A stretch of 64,000 nt of DNA from DATFDN01 sp963818725 (GCA_963818725.1 CAWFTU010000007.1:1-64000); one strand, 5' to 3'. Positions 8,557-18,373 are shown, numbered from the stretch's first letter. Numbers and translations are program-made. The notes: generated from the sequence alone by a model not told the origin.

Positions 8557-9121
8557 CGGACGCTCCTGCGGAAACCGGGCCGGAGAACATCGCCAGTCCG
8601 ATGACGTGGGTCGCCGCCGCGCCCGCGTCACTCGCAACAGGAAGCAGCAGGCGCTCAAAAATCAATGGCTCGCCACCTTCGCCGAAACCGCAGCGAGCGT
8701 AGTCGTAGTGCGGAACTCGGGTCTTCGCGCACCGTGCGTAAGCGTCCGCCATGCCGCCGAATACGTCGTTCGCGTCGTTTCCAGGCCCCACCGTCTCACC
8801 AACCAGCGAGCGCCCCAAGCGGGCCGCCAGGGCCGAGCCAAAGTAGGTGAAGCGCAACGCCGGCCGATCGGCTCGGCCCTCTGCCACCAGAACGAACGCG
8901 TGGGGTGCCCCTGACAGTGTCTGGAGCTCGAACGCGTTCAGGCGGGGCAGCCACTCCCGAAGCCCGGTGCCGCCACGCAGGTGCTGCCAAAGCATATAGG
9001 CGTCCCGCAATTCGGGTCGGTTGAGGCGGCGCAGGAGCCTGTCGTCCCAGCCCGGCCTGGGCAGGCGGCCAAGGGCGACAAGCACCAGCTCGGCAAGTCT
9101 GGCCGATGAGGACGGCTTCAA
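8546..9121 (-). CDS. PAS-domain protein (PAS_5-like), partner of the PYP-like protein
   Basis: 191 residues. The pattern YMLWQHLRGG, LPRLNAFELQTLSG, then LRFTYFGSALAARLGRSLVG is characteristic of the alphaproteobacterial PAS_5 family, which senses small ligands or membrane state. No kinase, cyclase or DNA-binding domain is attached. It lies upstream of and overlaps the PYP-like gene, so the two are probably co-translated and may act on a shared output. About 170 bp separate it from the monooxygenase gene. Confidence 0.7.
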   Translation of the reverse strand: MKPSSSARLAELVLVALGRLPRPGWDDRLLRRLNRPELRDAYMLWQHLRGGTGLREWLPRLNAFELQTLSGAPHAFVLVAEGRADRPALRFTYFGSALAARLGRSLVGETVGPGNDANDVFGGMADAYARCAKTRVPHYDYARCGFGEGGEPLIFERLLLPVASDAGAAATHVIGLAMFSGPVSAGASDAA

Positions 9122-9294
9122 AACACTCTCTCCGTTAATCGCTGTATCTGTGGCCGGTTACAAACACAACCGGCAAGCCCGGACAAAGTTCCCAAAGTCC
9201 GGCCGTGGCCCGTTGGATTAGGATTGCGAGCGATTGAGTAGTGCAATTCACTTCGCGGCACTCGTGACCGTCTCAATGCCGAACAAATTCTGCT

Positions 9295-10641
9295 CTAACG
9301 CGCCCACACGCTTGGCGCGGGGCGCGGCAGCCCCAAATTCTCGCGCAGGGTTGTGCCGCCATACTCTGTGTGAAACAGCCTGCGCCGTTGCAGTTCAGGC
9401 ACGACAAAATTTACGAAATCCTCGTACGTGCCGGGGATGTGCGTGCCGCCCAGCACGAAGCCGTCGCAGGCCCGCTCCACGAACCATTGTTCCAGCCGGT
9501 CCGCCACTTCCGTCGGACCGCCCACGATCGCGTCGCGCGGGCGGCCGCGCCGCGTGATCTCCAGGAAGTCGCGCACTGTGGGGGTGGAGGTGCCGGAGGC
9601 CTGGATCACGCGGTCGCGCATCGCCTGCATCCCGGACATGCCGGCCAGCTCGTCCTTGGTGAAAGGCTCGTCCAGCCCCTTGCGGGCGAAGTCAAAATTG
9701 AGCGCCTCCGACAGCAGCGACAGCCCGTCCACCTCGCGATAGAGCGACTCGACGAGCGCCATCTTGTCCTCCGCCTCGGCCCGCGTCGCGCCAACAACCG
9801 GGTAGGCGATGGTGTTGAGCGTCACGAGGTTGGGATCGCGGCCGTGCCGGGCGATGTCGGCCTTCATCGCCGCGTATTGGCGCTTCCCCTCGGCGAGGTT
9901 CGGGTAGGCGACGAACACAGTCTCCGCCCAGCGCGCGGCGAAGCGCTTGCCGCGCCCGCTTGAGCCGGCCTGGATCAGGACGGGATGACCTTGCGGCGAG
10001 CGCGGCACGGTGAAGGGACCGCGCGAGCGGAAGAAGTGGCCGTGGTGGTCCAGCCGATGCACCTTGCCGGGGTCGGCGAACAGGCCACGCGCCTTATCCA
10101 CGACAAGCGCATCGTCCTCCCAGGAATCCCAATGGCCGAGCACGACCTCCATGAACTCGTCGGCGCGGTCGTAGCGCAGATCGTGCTCCAAGTGCTCGGC
10201 CAAGCCCATGTTCATCGCCTCGCCATCATTGACCGAGGTCACGATGTTCCACGCCGCCCGCCCGTTCGTCATCAGGTCCACGGTCTGGAACAGACGCGCG
10301 ACATGGAACGGCTCGTAGTAGGTGCTCGAGCAGGTGGCGCCAAGGCCGAGGCGCTCCGTGGCCGCGGCCATCGCCATCAGCACGACCACCGGGTCCAGCT
10401 TCACGCAGCGTATGCCGTGTTCGACGGTGTGGCGATGGTCGCCCCCCAGCATGTCCGGCATGGCCAGCCGGTCGTCGAAGAAGGCGAGCTGGAACTTCCC
10501 CGCCTCCATGATCGCGCCGATGCGCTGGAAATAGGCGGCGGTGGTGAAGTCGGTGCGGCTCTCGGGGTGGCGCCAGGAACTGGCCAGCGTGGTGCAGTTC
10601 TGCGCCTGGAGGAAGCCGACGAGGACCATCTGGCGGGGCAT
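9295..10641 (-). CDS. FMN-dependent monooxygenase, NtaA/SnaA/DszA/DmoA family
   Basis: 448 residues of bacterial luciferase fold. Family landmarks are MVLVGFLQAQNCTT at the start, FFDDRLAMPD, LGLGATCSSTYYEP, NIVTSVNDGEAMNMG, VLIQAGSSGRGKRFAARWAE and TEVADRLEQWFVE. These enzymes take FMNH2 from a separate reductase and oxidise xenobiotics such as nitrilotriacetate, dibenzothiophene sulfone or dimethyl sulfide. No reductase gene is adjacent. The downstream order with an SDR and, divergently, a ligase and dioxygenase suggests a catabolic cluster, but the substrate is unknown. Confidence 0.92.
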   Translation of the reverse strand: MPRQMVLVGFLQAQNCTTLASSWRHPESRTDFTTAAYFQRIGAIMEAGKFQLAFFDDRLAMPDMLGGDHRHTVEHGIRCVKLDPVVVLMAMAAATERLGLGATCSSTYYEPFHVARLFQTVDLMTNGRAAWNIVTSVNDGEAMNMGLAEHLEHDLRYDRADEFMEVVLGHWDSWEDDALVVDKARGLFADPGKVHRLDHHGHFFRSRGPFTVPRSPQGHPVLIQAGSSGRGKRFAARWAETVFVAYPNLAEGKRQYAAMKADIARHGRDPNLVTLNTIAYPVVGATRAEAEDKMALVESLYREVDGLSLLSEALNFDFARKGLDEPFTKDELAGMSGMQAMRDRVIQASGTSTPTVRDFLEITRRGRPRDAIVGGPTEVADRLEQWFVERACDGFVLGGTHIPGTYEDFVNFVVPELQRRRLFHTEYGGTTLRENLGLPRPAPSVWAR

Positions 10642-10652
10642 GGCGGGCCTCC

Positions 10653-11404
10653 TCAGAACTGGTACCGGCGCAGCCCGCCATCGACCGGGATCACCGCCCC
10701 GGTGATGTAGCGGGCGCGCGGCGAGGCGAGAAACACCGCGAGCACAGCGAGATCCTCGGGCTCGCCCCAGTAGCGCAGGGGAATCTCGGTCTCGGCGAAG
10801 TGCCTGCGGTATCCTCGGGATAATTGCGGCGGATCTGCTCGCTCATGATCCGGCCCGGCGGGATCGAGTTCACGGTGATGCCGTACTGGCCCACCTCGCG
10901 CGAGAGGCCCTTGGCCCAGGCGTGCATCGCCGCCTTCGCGGCGAAGGCGGCGTTCAGCCCCTCCGGCTCGCTCTTTCCGGTGATGTTGATGATCCGGCCC
11001 CAGCGCCGCTCGATCATGCCGGGAAGCAGCGCGTGCGTGATCTGGCGGTGGCGGGTGAAGTTCAGCGTGATCGCCTCCTCCCACTTCGCTTCCGGCGCGT
11101 CGATGGGAAGCGGCCGGCTGCCGCCCGCGCAGTTGACCAGGATGTCCACGGCCCCGAGCGCCCCCAACGCCGCGTCGCGCAGCCGCGACGCCGCGCCCTC
11201 GGTCAGAATGTCTTGGTGGAGCAACGCCGGCGCCGGCCCGCCGTCGGCCTCGATCTCCGCCCGCAAACTCTCCAGAAGCTCGGCCCGCCGCGCCACGGCC
11301 GCGACGCGCACGCTCTCCGCCGCCAGCCCTTTCACGATCGCCCGGCCAATGCCCATCGAGGCGCCCGTCACCAGCGCGGTCTTGTCCCGAAGCTGCAAAT
11401 CCAT
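10653..11404 (-). pseudogene. SDR-family oxidoreductase with one frameshift
   Basis: Classical short-chain dehydrogenase: TGASMGIGRA cofactor motif, NCAGG, then C-terminal YITGAVIPVDGG. The frame breaks near 10811-10816: residues up to RRNYPED are in one frame and RRHFAETEIPLRYWGEPED in the next. A single base explains it, so it may be a sequencing error or a true mutation. Unusually, the YxxxK signature is absent; the lysine is kept in NAAFAAKAAM but Tyr is replaced by Ala. A subfamily with ITGKSEPEG at this place exists as I recall, so this may be normal for it. ATG at 11404. Confidence 0.8.
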
Positions 11405-11472
11405 TCTCTTGTGCCGTGCGCCGTTTCCACTGGCGACGCTAGGTGAAGGCCCCTCGCCCCGCAAGGAAGCTC
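11405..11472. promoter_or_regulatory. Divergent intergenic region between SDR and acyl-CoA synthetase
   Basis: A 68-bp gap separates two divergent starts, so at least one promoter for each side must lie here or overlap the coding ends. No clear -35/-10 pair or operator palindrome was recognised. Confidence 0.3.
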
Positions 11473-13095
11473 ATGTCGATCTTCGAGACCGGCCTCGATC
11501 GCCGCGATGCCAACTATGTCCCGCTCTCGCCGGTGTCGTTCCTGGCCCGCGCGGCGCTGGTCTATCCCGATCGGACCGCGATCATTCACGGCGAGCGGCG
11601 TATCACCTATGCCGCCTTCCTCGAACGCTCCCGCCGCCTCGCCTCGGCGCTGTCGCGCGCCGGCGTGGGCAAGGGCGACGCGGTCGCGATCATGGCACCC
11701 AACGTCCCGGAGATGCTGGAGGCGCATAACGGCGTGCCCATGCTGGGCGCGGTGCTCTGCCCCATCAACACGCGCCTGGACGCCGCCGCCGTCGCCTTCA
11801 TCCTGGAGCATGGCGAAGCGAAGGTGCTGCTCACCGACCGCGAGCACAGCGAGGTCATGGCGCGCGCCCTGGCCCAGCTTGACAGGCCGCCTCTGGTCAT
11901 CGACATCGACGACCCTCTGGCGATCGGCGGAGAGCGGATCGGCGCCGCCGACTACGAGTTCTTCATCGCCTCGGGTGATCCCGCGCACCCGGTCCGCCTG
12001 CCCGACGCCGAGTGGCAGGCGATCACCCTCAACTACACCTCAGGCACGACGGGCAATCCCAAGGGCGTGGTGCTGCACCATCGCGGCGCGTACCTCAACG
12101 CCTGCGCCAACGCGCTCGCCTTCCAGCTCTCGCCGCACAGCGTCTATCTCTGGACGCTGCCGATGTTTCACTGCGACGGCTGGACGTACACCTGGGCGGT
12201 CACGCTCGCGGGGGGCGTCCATGTATGCCTGCGCCGGGTCGAGCCCGCCGCCATCTTCGCCTCTATTGCCGAGCACGGCGTGACCCACATGTGCGGCGCG
12301 CCCGTGGTTCTCGGGATGCTGATCCACGCCCCCGACTCTGCCCGCCGCGCCTTTCCGCACACCGTGCAGGTCGCGACCGGCGGCGCCGCCCCGCCCTCGG
12401 CGGTGATCGCGGGCATGGAGCGAATGGGGTTCGCGGTCACGCACCTCTATGGCCTGACGGAGACCTACGGCCCGTCCGCGATCTGCGCCTGGCAGCCCGG
12501 CCTGGACGCGATGCCGCTTGAGCAAAAGGCCGCCTTCATGGCCCGCCAGGGCGTCGGCCACCCGCTGCTCGAAGCCGCCGCGGTGCTGGACCCGGACACG
12601 ATGCGGCCGGTGCCCGCCGACGGCGCGACCCTGGGCGAGCTGATGATCCGCAGCAACACGGTCATGATGGGCTACCTGAAAAACCCGATGGCCACCGAGG
12701 AGGCCTTCGCGGGCGGCTGGTTCCACACCGGCGACCTCGCGGTCACGCACCCGGACCAGTACGTGGAGATCAAGGATCGCGCCAAGGACGTCATCATCTC
12801 GGGAGGCGAGAACATCTCCTCGCTGGAGGTGGAGGAGGCGCTCTACAAGCATCCGGCAGTGATGGAGGCGGCCGTGGTCGCCCACCCGGACCCGAAATGG
12901 GGCGAGACGCCGCACGCCTTCGTGACGCTCAAGCCCGGCGCCGGACCGGGGACGGATGCGGACATCATCGGCTGGTGCCGCGCCAGTTTGGCCCACTACA
13001 AATGCCCGCGCCACGTCACGTTCGGCCCGCTGCCCAAGACCTCGACGGGCAAGATCCAAAAGTTCGAGCTCCGACAGCGGGCGCGAGGCGGTTGA
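11473..13095 (+). CDS. Acyl-CoA synthetase (AMP-binding, ANL superfamily)
   Basis: 540 residues from the ATG of MSIFETGLDRRDANYVPLSP. It activates a carboxylic acid to an acyl-adenylate and then a CoA thioester. Core motifs are present: P-loop YTSGTTGNPKGV, LYGLTETYGP, GWFHTGDLAV, KDRAKDVIISGGENISSLEV and the C-terminal lysine in PKTSTGKIQK. It most resembles medium-chain or aromatic-like acyl-CoA synthetases rather than a confirmed 4-coumarate ligase. An alternative start at 11443 lacks support. It heads the plus-strand operon with the dioxygenase 27 bp downstream. Confidence 0.92.
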   Translation: MSIFETGLDRRDANYVPLSPVSFLARAALVYPDRTAIIHGERRITYAAFLERSRRLASALSRAGVGKGDAVAIMAPNVPEMLEAHNGVPMLGAVLCPINTRLDAAAVAFILEHGEAKVLLTDREHSEVMARALAQLDRPPLVIDIDDPLAIGGERIGAADYEFFIASGDPAHPVRLPDAEWQAITLNYTSGTTGNPKGVVLHHRGAYLNACANALAFQLSPHSVYLWTLPMFHCDGWTYTWAVTLAGGVHVCLRRVEPAAIFASIAEHGVTHMCGAPVVLGMLIHAPDSARRAFPHTVQVATGGAAPPSAVIAGMERMGFAVTHLYGLTETYGPSAICAWQPGLDAMPLEQKAAFMARQGVGHPLLEAAAVLDPDTMRPVPADGATLGELMIRSNTVMMGYLKNPMATEEAFAGGWFHTGDLAVTHPDQYVEIKDRAKDVIISGGENISSLEVEEALYKHPAVMEAAVVAHPDPKWGETPHAFVTLKPGAGPGTDADIIGWCRASLAHYKCPRHVTFGPLPKTSTGKIQKFELRQRARGG

Positions 13096-13122
13096 GGCAT
13101 TCCAGTCTTGGGAGCAAGGTCC

Positions 13123-14004
13123 ATGCAGATCACCCCCAACTCGCACTCTCTCGGAGCCCGCGCCGAGGACATCGACCTGAGCCAGCCCCTCTCCGATCCG
13201 GACTTCCGCGCCATCCTGCGCGCGCTCGGCGCGCATGGTGTCCTGTGCTTTCCCCACCAGACCTGCGACGTGGCGCAGTTCGCGGCGTTCGGGCGCCGCT
13301 TCGGCGAGCTGGAGATCAACGTCGCCAACACCCACCACGCGCCGGGACACCCGGAGGTTATGATCCTCTCCAACATGCGGGACGCGGAGGGCCGCCCGCT
13401 GGGCCTCTCCGATGCCGGGCAGGGCTGGCACACCGACATGTCCTATTCGCGCGACATCGCGCTCGCCAACATCCTGCACGCGCAGCGCGTACCGGTGCGC
13501 AACGGCAAGTCGCTTGGGCAGACTCAGTTCCGCGACATGCACGCCGCGTATGACGACCTGCCCGACGGTTTCAAGCACAAGCTGGAGGGCCGCACGGCCA
13601 CGCACGACTTCGGCAAGTTCTGGGACATGATGCGTGCCCGTCCCGGCTCCACGCGCCCGCCGCTCACCCAGGCGCAGCGCGACAGGAAGCCGCCCGTGTC
13701 GCAGCCGATCTTCCGCCGCCATCCGATCACCGGGCGCATGGTGCTGTACGCCAATCCCGGGTACGCCATGCACATCGACGGCATGGACAAGCAGGAAAGC
13801 GGCGAGATCCTCGATTTCCTGTTTCGCCACCAGGAGCGCGCCGAGTACCTGTACGCGCACCACTGGACCGAGGGCGACGTGCTGATGTGGGACAATGTTG
13901 GAACGGTCCACAACGCCGTGGCCGACTACCTCGCCGACGAGCCGCGCTACATGCGCCGGATGCAGGTCATGGCGACGCGCGACTACGCGCCGCTGGCCGC
14001 CTGA
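13123..14004 (+). CDS. TauD/TfdA-family Fe(II)/2-oxoglutarate dioxygenase
   Basis: 293 residues. The iron ligands are His103 and Asp105 in GWHTDMSYSRD and the distal His263 in DNVGTVHNAV; the 2-oxoglutarate-binding arginine follows in YMRRMQV. The family hydroxylates substrates such as taurine, 2,4-D or alkyl sulfates and releases them after collapse. The start follows a GGGAGCAAGG-like site. One base separates its stop from the next SDR start, so the two are certainly co-transcribed. With the CoA ligase and monooxygenase this suggests stepwise breakdown of one organic acid. Confidence 0.9.
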   Translation: MQITPNSHSLGARAEDIDLSQPLSDPDFRAILRALGAHGVLCFPHQTCDVAQFAAFGRRFGELEINVANTHHAPGHPEVMILSNMRDAEGRPLGLSDAGQGWHTDMSYSRDIALANILHAQRVPVRNGKSLGQTQFRDMHAAYDDLPDGFKHKLEGRTATHDFGKFWDMMRARPGSTRPPLTQAQRDRKPPVSQPIFRRHPITGRMVLYANPGYAMHIDGMDKQESGEILDFLFRHQERAEYLYAHHWTEGDVLMWDNVGTVHNAVADYLADEPRYMRRMQVMATRDYAPLAA

Positions 14005-14005
14005 G

Positions 14006-14749
14006 ATGGCCGCGCCCATCGGCTCGGCCTTCACGGGCCGGCGGATCGCCGTCACCGGCGGTGCCGGCGGCATCGGACGCGCGACGGCACGCGCGTTCCT
14101 CGACGCTGGCGCGCATGTGCTGCTGATCGACATCGATGCCGACGGCCTCGCGGCGGTGGCGCGGGAACTCGGCTCGACGCGGCTCGCCGCCTGGCGCTCC
14201 GACCTCACGACGCCGGCCGCGTGCGCCGAGGCGCTGGACCAGATGGGCGCCAGCATCGACGCGCTGGTGCATCTCGCTGGCCTGTTCGAGCGCGACCCGC
14301 TCGACGCGGACTCGCACGACATCTGGGACCGCGCCATCGCCGCCAACCTCACCAACGCCTACGACATGGCGGTCGCCTTCGCGGCCCGCGCCGAGCGGAG
14401 CGATCCCGCCCGCATCGTGCTCACCAGCTCGATCGCCTTCCGCCGCGGCAGCCCCGATCACGTCGCCTACGGCGCGGCCAAGGGCGGCATCGTCGGCCTG
14501 ACCCGCTCATTGTCACGCCGCTTCGCCCCCGACATTCTGGTGAACGCCATCGCGCCGGGCCTGATCGAGACCCGCATGACCGAAGAGGTGATCGCCACCC
14601 GCGGCGAGCAGATGCGCGCGCAGATCCCGCTGCGCCGGTTTGGCAAGCCGGAGGACGTGGCTGGCGTCATCCGCTTCTTGTGCGACCGCGACAGCGCCTA
14701 CATCACGGGGCAGACGATCACGATCGACGGCGGCCTGACCAACGCGTGA
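14006..14749 (+). CDS. SDR-family NAD(P)-dependent oxidoreductase
   Basis: 247 residues with complete classical SDR signature: TGGAGGIG at 17-24, HLAG in place of NNAG, the catalytic set LTSS...YGAAK, and YITGQTITIDGG near the C-terminus. The start at 14006 lies one base after the dioxygenase stop. It probably oxidises a hydroxylated product of the dioxygenase or monooxygenase, but this is inferred from position only. A degenerate piece of a related gene lies at 15450-15545. Confidence 0.9.
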   Translation: MAAPIGSAFTGRRIAVTGGAGGIGRATARAFLDAGAHVLLIDIDADGLAAVARELGSTRLAAWRSDLTTPAACAEALDQMGASIDALVHLAGLFERDPLDADSHDIWDRAIAANLTNAYDMAVAFAARAERSDPARIVLTSSIAFRRGSPDHVAYGAAKGGIVGLTRSLSRRFAPDILVNAIAPGLIETRMTEEVIATRGEQMRAQIPLRRFGKPEDVAGVIRFLCDRDSAYITGQTITIDGGLTNA

Positions 14750-14856
14750 GCGGTTCACGCCGGCGCCACACGCCAATGTTTGACCCTCGCTCCGCCCGCC
14801 AATCGAAGCGCGTGCGTTGTGGCAGCGGTGACATCGGCTCTGCCCAGGAGGTCCAA

Positions 14857-15435
14857 ATGCGATTGGCGCCCATACCGCCGAGCGGCTTGTCCAACGACCA
14901 GCGCGCGCTCGACGCCAGTATCCGCGCGGGGATCAAGGCGCATCTGCAAGGGCTCGTCTCCGAACGCAAGGGCGGCGCGCTGGTCGGCCCGTTCATTCCC
15001 ATGCTGCACTTTCCGCAATTCGGAAAGCCGTCCTGGGACTATGTGATGGCGCTGGCGGAGAACAGCACGCTGCCCAAGCCCGCCCACGAGGTCGCCATCC
15101 TGGTCACGGGCGCGCGGTTCCGGTCCCGCTATGAGCTTTATGCCCACGAGCATGTCGCGGTGCGGGCGGGCCTGTCGGCGGCCAAGATCGCCACCATCGT
15201 CGCCGGCGAGCGGCCGAGCGACCTGACCGCCGAGGAAGGGATCGCCTATGACGTGGCCTCATCCCTTTGCCGGGGCGCCCAGCTCCCCGAAGCGACGTAT
15301 CGAGCAGCGGTGCAGGCATTCGGCGATCAGGGCGTCGCGGAGCTTGTCTTTCTGATCGGCGCCTACTGCCTCGTTTCCGTGATGCTCAACGCCTACGACG
15401 TGTCGGTTCCTGGCCGCGAGGAGGGACTTGGCTGA
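14857..15435 (+). CDS. Carboxymuconolactone decarboxylase-like (AhpD fold) protein
   Basis: 192 residues, start preceded by CCCAGGAGGTCCAA. The all-helical CMD/AhpD fold is indicated by EVAILVTGARFRSRYELYAHE followed by AVRAGLS, which is the usual pattern of this subfamily. The CxxC pair of peroxidase AhpD proteins is absent, so a hydrolase/decarboxylase or detoxifying role is more likely. Last gene of the plus-strand catabolic operon. Confidence 0.85.
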   Translation: MRLAPIPPSGLSNDQRALDASIRAGIKAHLQGLVSERKGGALVGPFIPMLHFPQFGKPSWDYVMALAENSTLPKPAHEVAILVTGARFRSRYELYAHEHVAVRAGLSAAKIATIVAGERPSDLTAEEGIAYDVASSLCRGAQLPEATYRAAVQAFGDQGVAELVFLIGAYCLVSVMLNAYDVSVPGREEGLG

Positions 15436-15449
15436 CGCGGCGAAGGTCA

Positions 15450-15545
15450 CGCAAATTCGGCTGCGCCGCCATGACAAGAGGGACTTCGCTGGCGTTATCT
15501 GCTTCCTGTGCGCCCTGACCGCGCCTACACCAATGGCCGAGCACG
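15450..15545 (+). pseudogene. Degenerate SDR C-terminal remnant
   Basis: The reading IRLRRHDKRDFAGVICFLCA parallels IPLRRFGKPEDVAGVIRFLC of the SDR at 14006-14749 in both residues and spacing. Homology fades before the YITG and DGG motifs. It looks like the decayed end of a duplicated SDR gene. Confidence 0.5.
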
Positions 15546-16230
15546 GCCGGCCTGTTCAGCGACCATGAAGGCCTGGTCTCCGGTTTTGGCCACCGCATCA
15601 TAACGCCGCCGAATCTCCTTGCGGTCCAAGAGATGTTCAAGCTGCGAAATTAGCTCTTGAACGGCAGAGACATCGTTGGCTTCATCGGCCTAATCGAAAT
15701 CATCTCGGCAGGGAGCGAAGAAATCTGGCGGCAGTCGAGAAGAAGTCTATAACCATCAGAAAACCTTCGCTTTGTGTTCGCCTGTAGCCGGACTAGACTC
15801 GGTCGACACGTCGAATCGGAGAAGGTGGCGGCACGATGAGCGATGAACTTCGTGGCGGGTGCCCGGGTATCCGTTTTCATAGTGACACGCGGCGCAACTG
15901 CTCAACCCACCCCGCTTCGCGCAATGCGTTGATATAGAATGATTTTCAGCAGTCTCAGAAAACGGGATAAATTTGGGCAGTTGAAGTAAAATCCGCGGCG
16001 ATACCAGATACTTATTTATATCGTAATATCGCAGCCTTGGCCGTTACATGCGTCGGATTCGATACTGCCGTTACGCCCAAAATCGCCTCGCCCAGAAAGC
16101 GTTGTTTATCAATGATTTGCGGAGGGAGGGGTGGGTTGAGCAGTTACCACGCGGCCACATCTGGCGTCGCGTTGTTGTCACGCGCCGAAAGTCGCATGGC
16201 TTTGACCTACAATCGTTTATCTCCCAAAAG
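15546..16230. other. Intergenic stretch without recognised gene
   Basis: About 685 bp, less GC-rich than the flanking operon, with runs such as TTATTTATATCG near 16013. No ORF here has plausible codon use, ribosome site or family motif. It may be decayed coding DNA. Confidence 0.5.
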
Positions 16231-17166
16231 GTTTCCTGATTACACATAAACTTCAGCCAATTTCAGGAGTTGGTAGGGCATAGGGGTGGTTCGGACGGCG
16301 GCCCATGTGAGACGCGGGATCATGGCGGCCAGATCGTATCGTCGGTTGAAGCGGTATTCGAATTCGGCGAGGTAGCGCGGAACATGCTTGCGGTTGATGG
16401 CACGGTAGGTGCCCGTGATGGCGGCCTTGATGTTGCCGAGCGCGGTGTTGGCCCATTTGAAGGCTGGCGTCCGAGCCGCTTTTGGTCCTGACCCGGTCTT
16501 GACGACTTGGTGCGCGCACCCGGCGTCTGCGACGCTGGCGAAACACTGAAGGCCGTCGCTGACGACAGAGCAGTCTGGATCGAGGCTGCGCTTGGCGAAC
16601 CCTGTGATCGAGGTTGCACAGAAGCTGGTGACCCGGCGCAGCTTCAGGCGAACCGGCTTTCCCTGGGTGGTCGTCTCGACAGCGGCGACGAACGGCGTCT
16701 TGCCAGGCGCCCCGCGGCCGCGCTTTCCGCCGGAGCGCTCGCCGCCGAGATGGGCGCCGTCGATCTCGATCCTGCCGCTCAGGCGCTTGGTCGCATCACG
16801 CTCAAGCATGACCTGCTTCAGCTTGTGTTTGACCTTCCAGGCGGTGGTCTGCGTCACCCCAAGGCGACGCCCCAGTTCGATGCTGGAGATGCCTTGCTTG
16901 GTCTGGGTCAGGCGATAGATCGCACGAAACCATAGCCGCAGCGGCAGATGGGTTGATGCAAAGATCGTCCCGGCAATCGGCGAGGTCTGCCGGCGGCACT
17001 TGGTGCACTGATAGAGATCGCGGGCCGTCACCAGACTATACTGCCTGCCGCCGCATACCGGGCACTCAAAGCCACGCGGCCAGCGTGACGCGATGACGAT
17101 CGCCCGGCATTGCTCCTCGGTGCCGTACTGCTGTTCGAACGCGGGTTCGCTGAGACCCTTCTGGAA

Positions 17167-18215
17167 CCCCGCTTATCGGCCAATCGACCCGCTCTTGTAC
17201 TTTGCAGCAGGGAAGCGCAAAGTCGCTCTGAACGCGGCGTCTCGGAGCAGAATGATGCGGGCAATCATGAAGGGGCTGACGGACGTTGAGTTCGAACGAC
17301 TCTACGGGACGGAGGGTCAGTGTCTGGCGGCGTTGGTGGCGGCGCGCCAACGCGAAGGAATGCCTTGCCCGCGCTGCGCCAATCTGAAGAGCTATGTCTA
17401 CGGCCGCCGTGTCGGCTGCACGCGCTGCGGCCGACGTTGGTCGGTCACCGCGGGCACCGTGATGGCGGACACCAAGCTGCCTCTGACCACTTGGTTCCGC
17501 GCCATGCACCTGATGAGCAGCACCAAACAGGCGATCTCGGCGGTCGAGCTCGGCCGCAGGTTGGGCCTGGGCTATGAGACGGCCTGGTATCTGCACAAGC
17601 GGCTCCGCCACGCCATGACCGAGCGGACGGAGCGCTATTCGCTCGGGGGCGCGAGCGACGACGATGCCGCGCCGCCGGTAGTGGAGGCGGATGACGTGTG
17701 TCTGGGAGGTGAAAGGAACCAAGGCAGCGGAACCGAAGGCAAGACCTGCGTCATCGTCGCCTGCGAGCGGCATGCGGACGGGCGCATGGGCCATGTCGCG
17801 ATGCGCGCGGTCAGCGCCTTCTCCAGCGAGGCGGTGGCCGCGTTCCGCGATGCCCACATCGCCGCCGGCGCGACTGTGCACACGGACGGCTTGCGGGCGT
17901 TCAACGCCTTCGGTGAAGCCGGGCGGACGCATGTCGCCACCGTCACCGGCGGCGGGCGTCCGGAGCGCGAGCGCAGCGCCCCGTTCTTCACCGTCAACAC
18001 CCTGGTCGCCAATCTCAGGTACCGCGCTCAAGGCCACCCACAAGCGGCTCTCCCCCAAGCATCTGCCCGACTATCTCGGCGCCTTCTGCTGGACCACCAA
18101 CCGGCGCCGCAACATGCGAGGCATGGTCAACGCGCTTTGCCGTGCCGTCGCTGCGTCATCCCGTCTGACCCGCAAAGGCGTCTACCCGTGACGGGTCGAT
18201 TGGCCGATAAGCGGG
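17167..18215 (+). mobile_element. IS1595-type element A, copy 1
   Basis: Ends CCCGCTTATCGGCCAATCGA and the inverse TCGATTGGCCGATAAGCGGG. The 8-bp duplication TTCTGGAA lies at 17159-17166 and 18216-18223; one extra C sits at the left junction. Nearly identical to copy 2 at 61350-62396. Confidence 0.92.
17252..18191 (+). pseudogene. IS1595-type transposase, copy 1, frameshifted
   Basis: Same gene as the intact copy at 61434-62372. It has the zinc-ribbon (CPRCANLKS...CTRCGRR) and DDE-type motifs (VEADDVCLGGE, HTDGLRAF). An extra G at about 18016-18017 (CTCAGGTACC versus CTCAGTACC in copy 2) shifts the frame, so the last about 58 residues are lost and replaced by an unrelated tail running past the IS end. 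DDVY is DDVC here. Confidence 0.85.
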
Positions 18216-18373
18216 TTCTGGAACTGCACGACATTACGAGCCACTGCCACACCCTCATGAAATGCCACAAATTCCCTGACCTGCTACCAGGCGTTTCGTG
18301 ACTGAGGGAAGTGCGTAATCGGGAAAGGTTTTTCACGGTGGACCCCATGTCAGCGCCGATAGTAAGATAGTTA

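Larger units (their letters stand above)
16240..18244 (-). pseudogene. IS1595-family transposase of element B, split by element A
   Basis: Joining 18244-18216 to 17166-16240 gives a full product that starts at GTG (VARNVVQFQKGLSEPAFEQQ), 8 bp after GAGG. It has a zinc-ribbon (ECPVCGG...YQCTKCRRQTS) and the catalytic pattern EIDGAHLGGE, SDGLQ and PRYLAEFEYRFNRRYD. Internal ATG use near 17031 could give only a truncated protein lacking the first zinc half. Confidence 0.85.
16232..18327 (-). mobile_element. IS1595-family element B, interrupted by a second IS1595-type element
   Basis: Imperfect ends TTTCCTGATTACACA at the left and, on the opposite strand, TTTCCCGATTACGCA at the right mark the element. 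Its transposase gene is split by element A (17167-18215), which duplicated the 8 bp TTCTGGAA. Without that insert it is about 1.04 kb. No clear outer target duplication was found. Confidence 0.75.

Noticed and set aside
11473..13095. 4-coumarate-CoA ligase serving the PYP-like protein
   Set aside because: The sequence fits general acyl-CoA synthetases, and it belongs to a different, divergent operon with catabolic genes.
12040..14355. 771-residue minus-strand ORF
   Set aside because: It is antisense to the acyl-CoA synthetase, dioxygenase and SDR genes, which have clear motifs on the plus strand.
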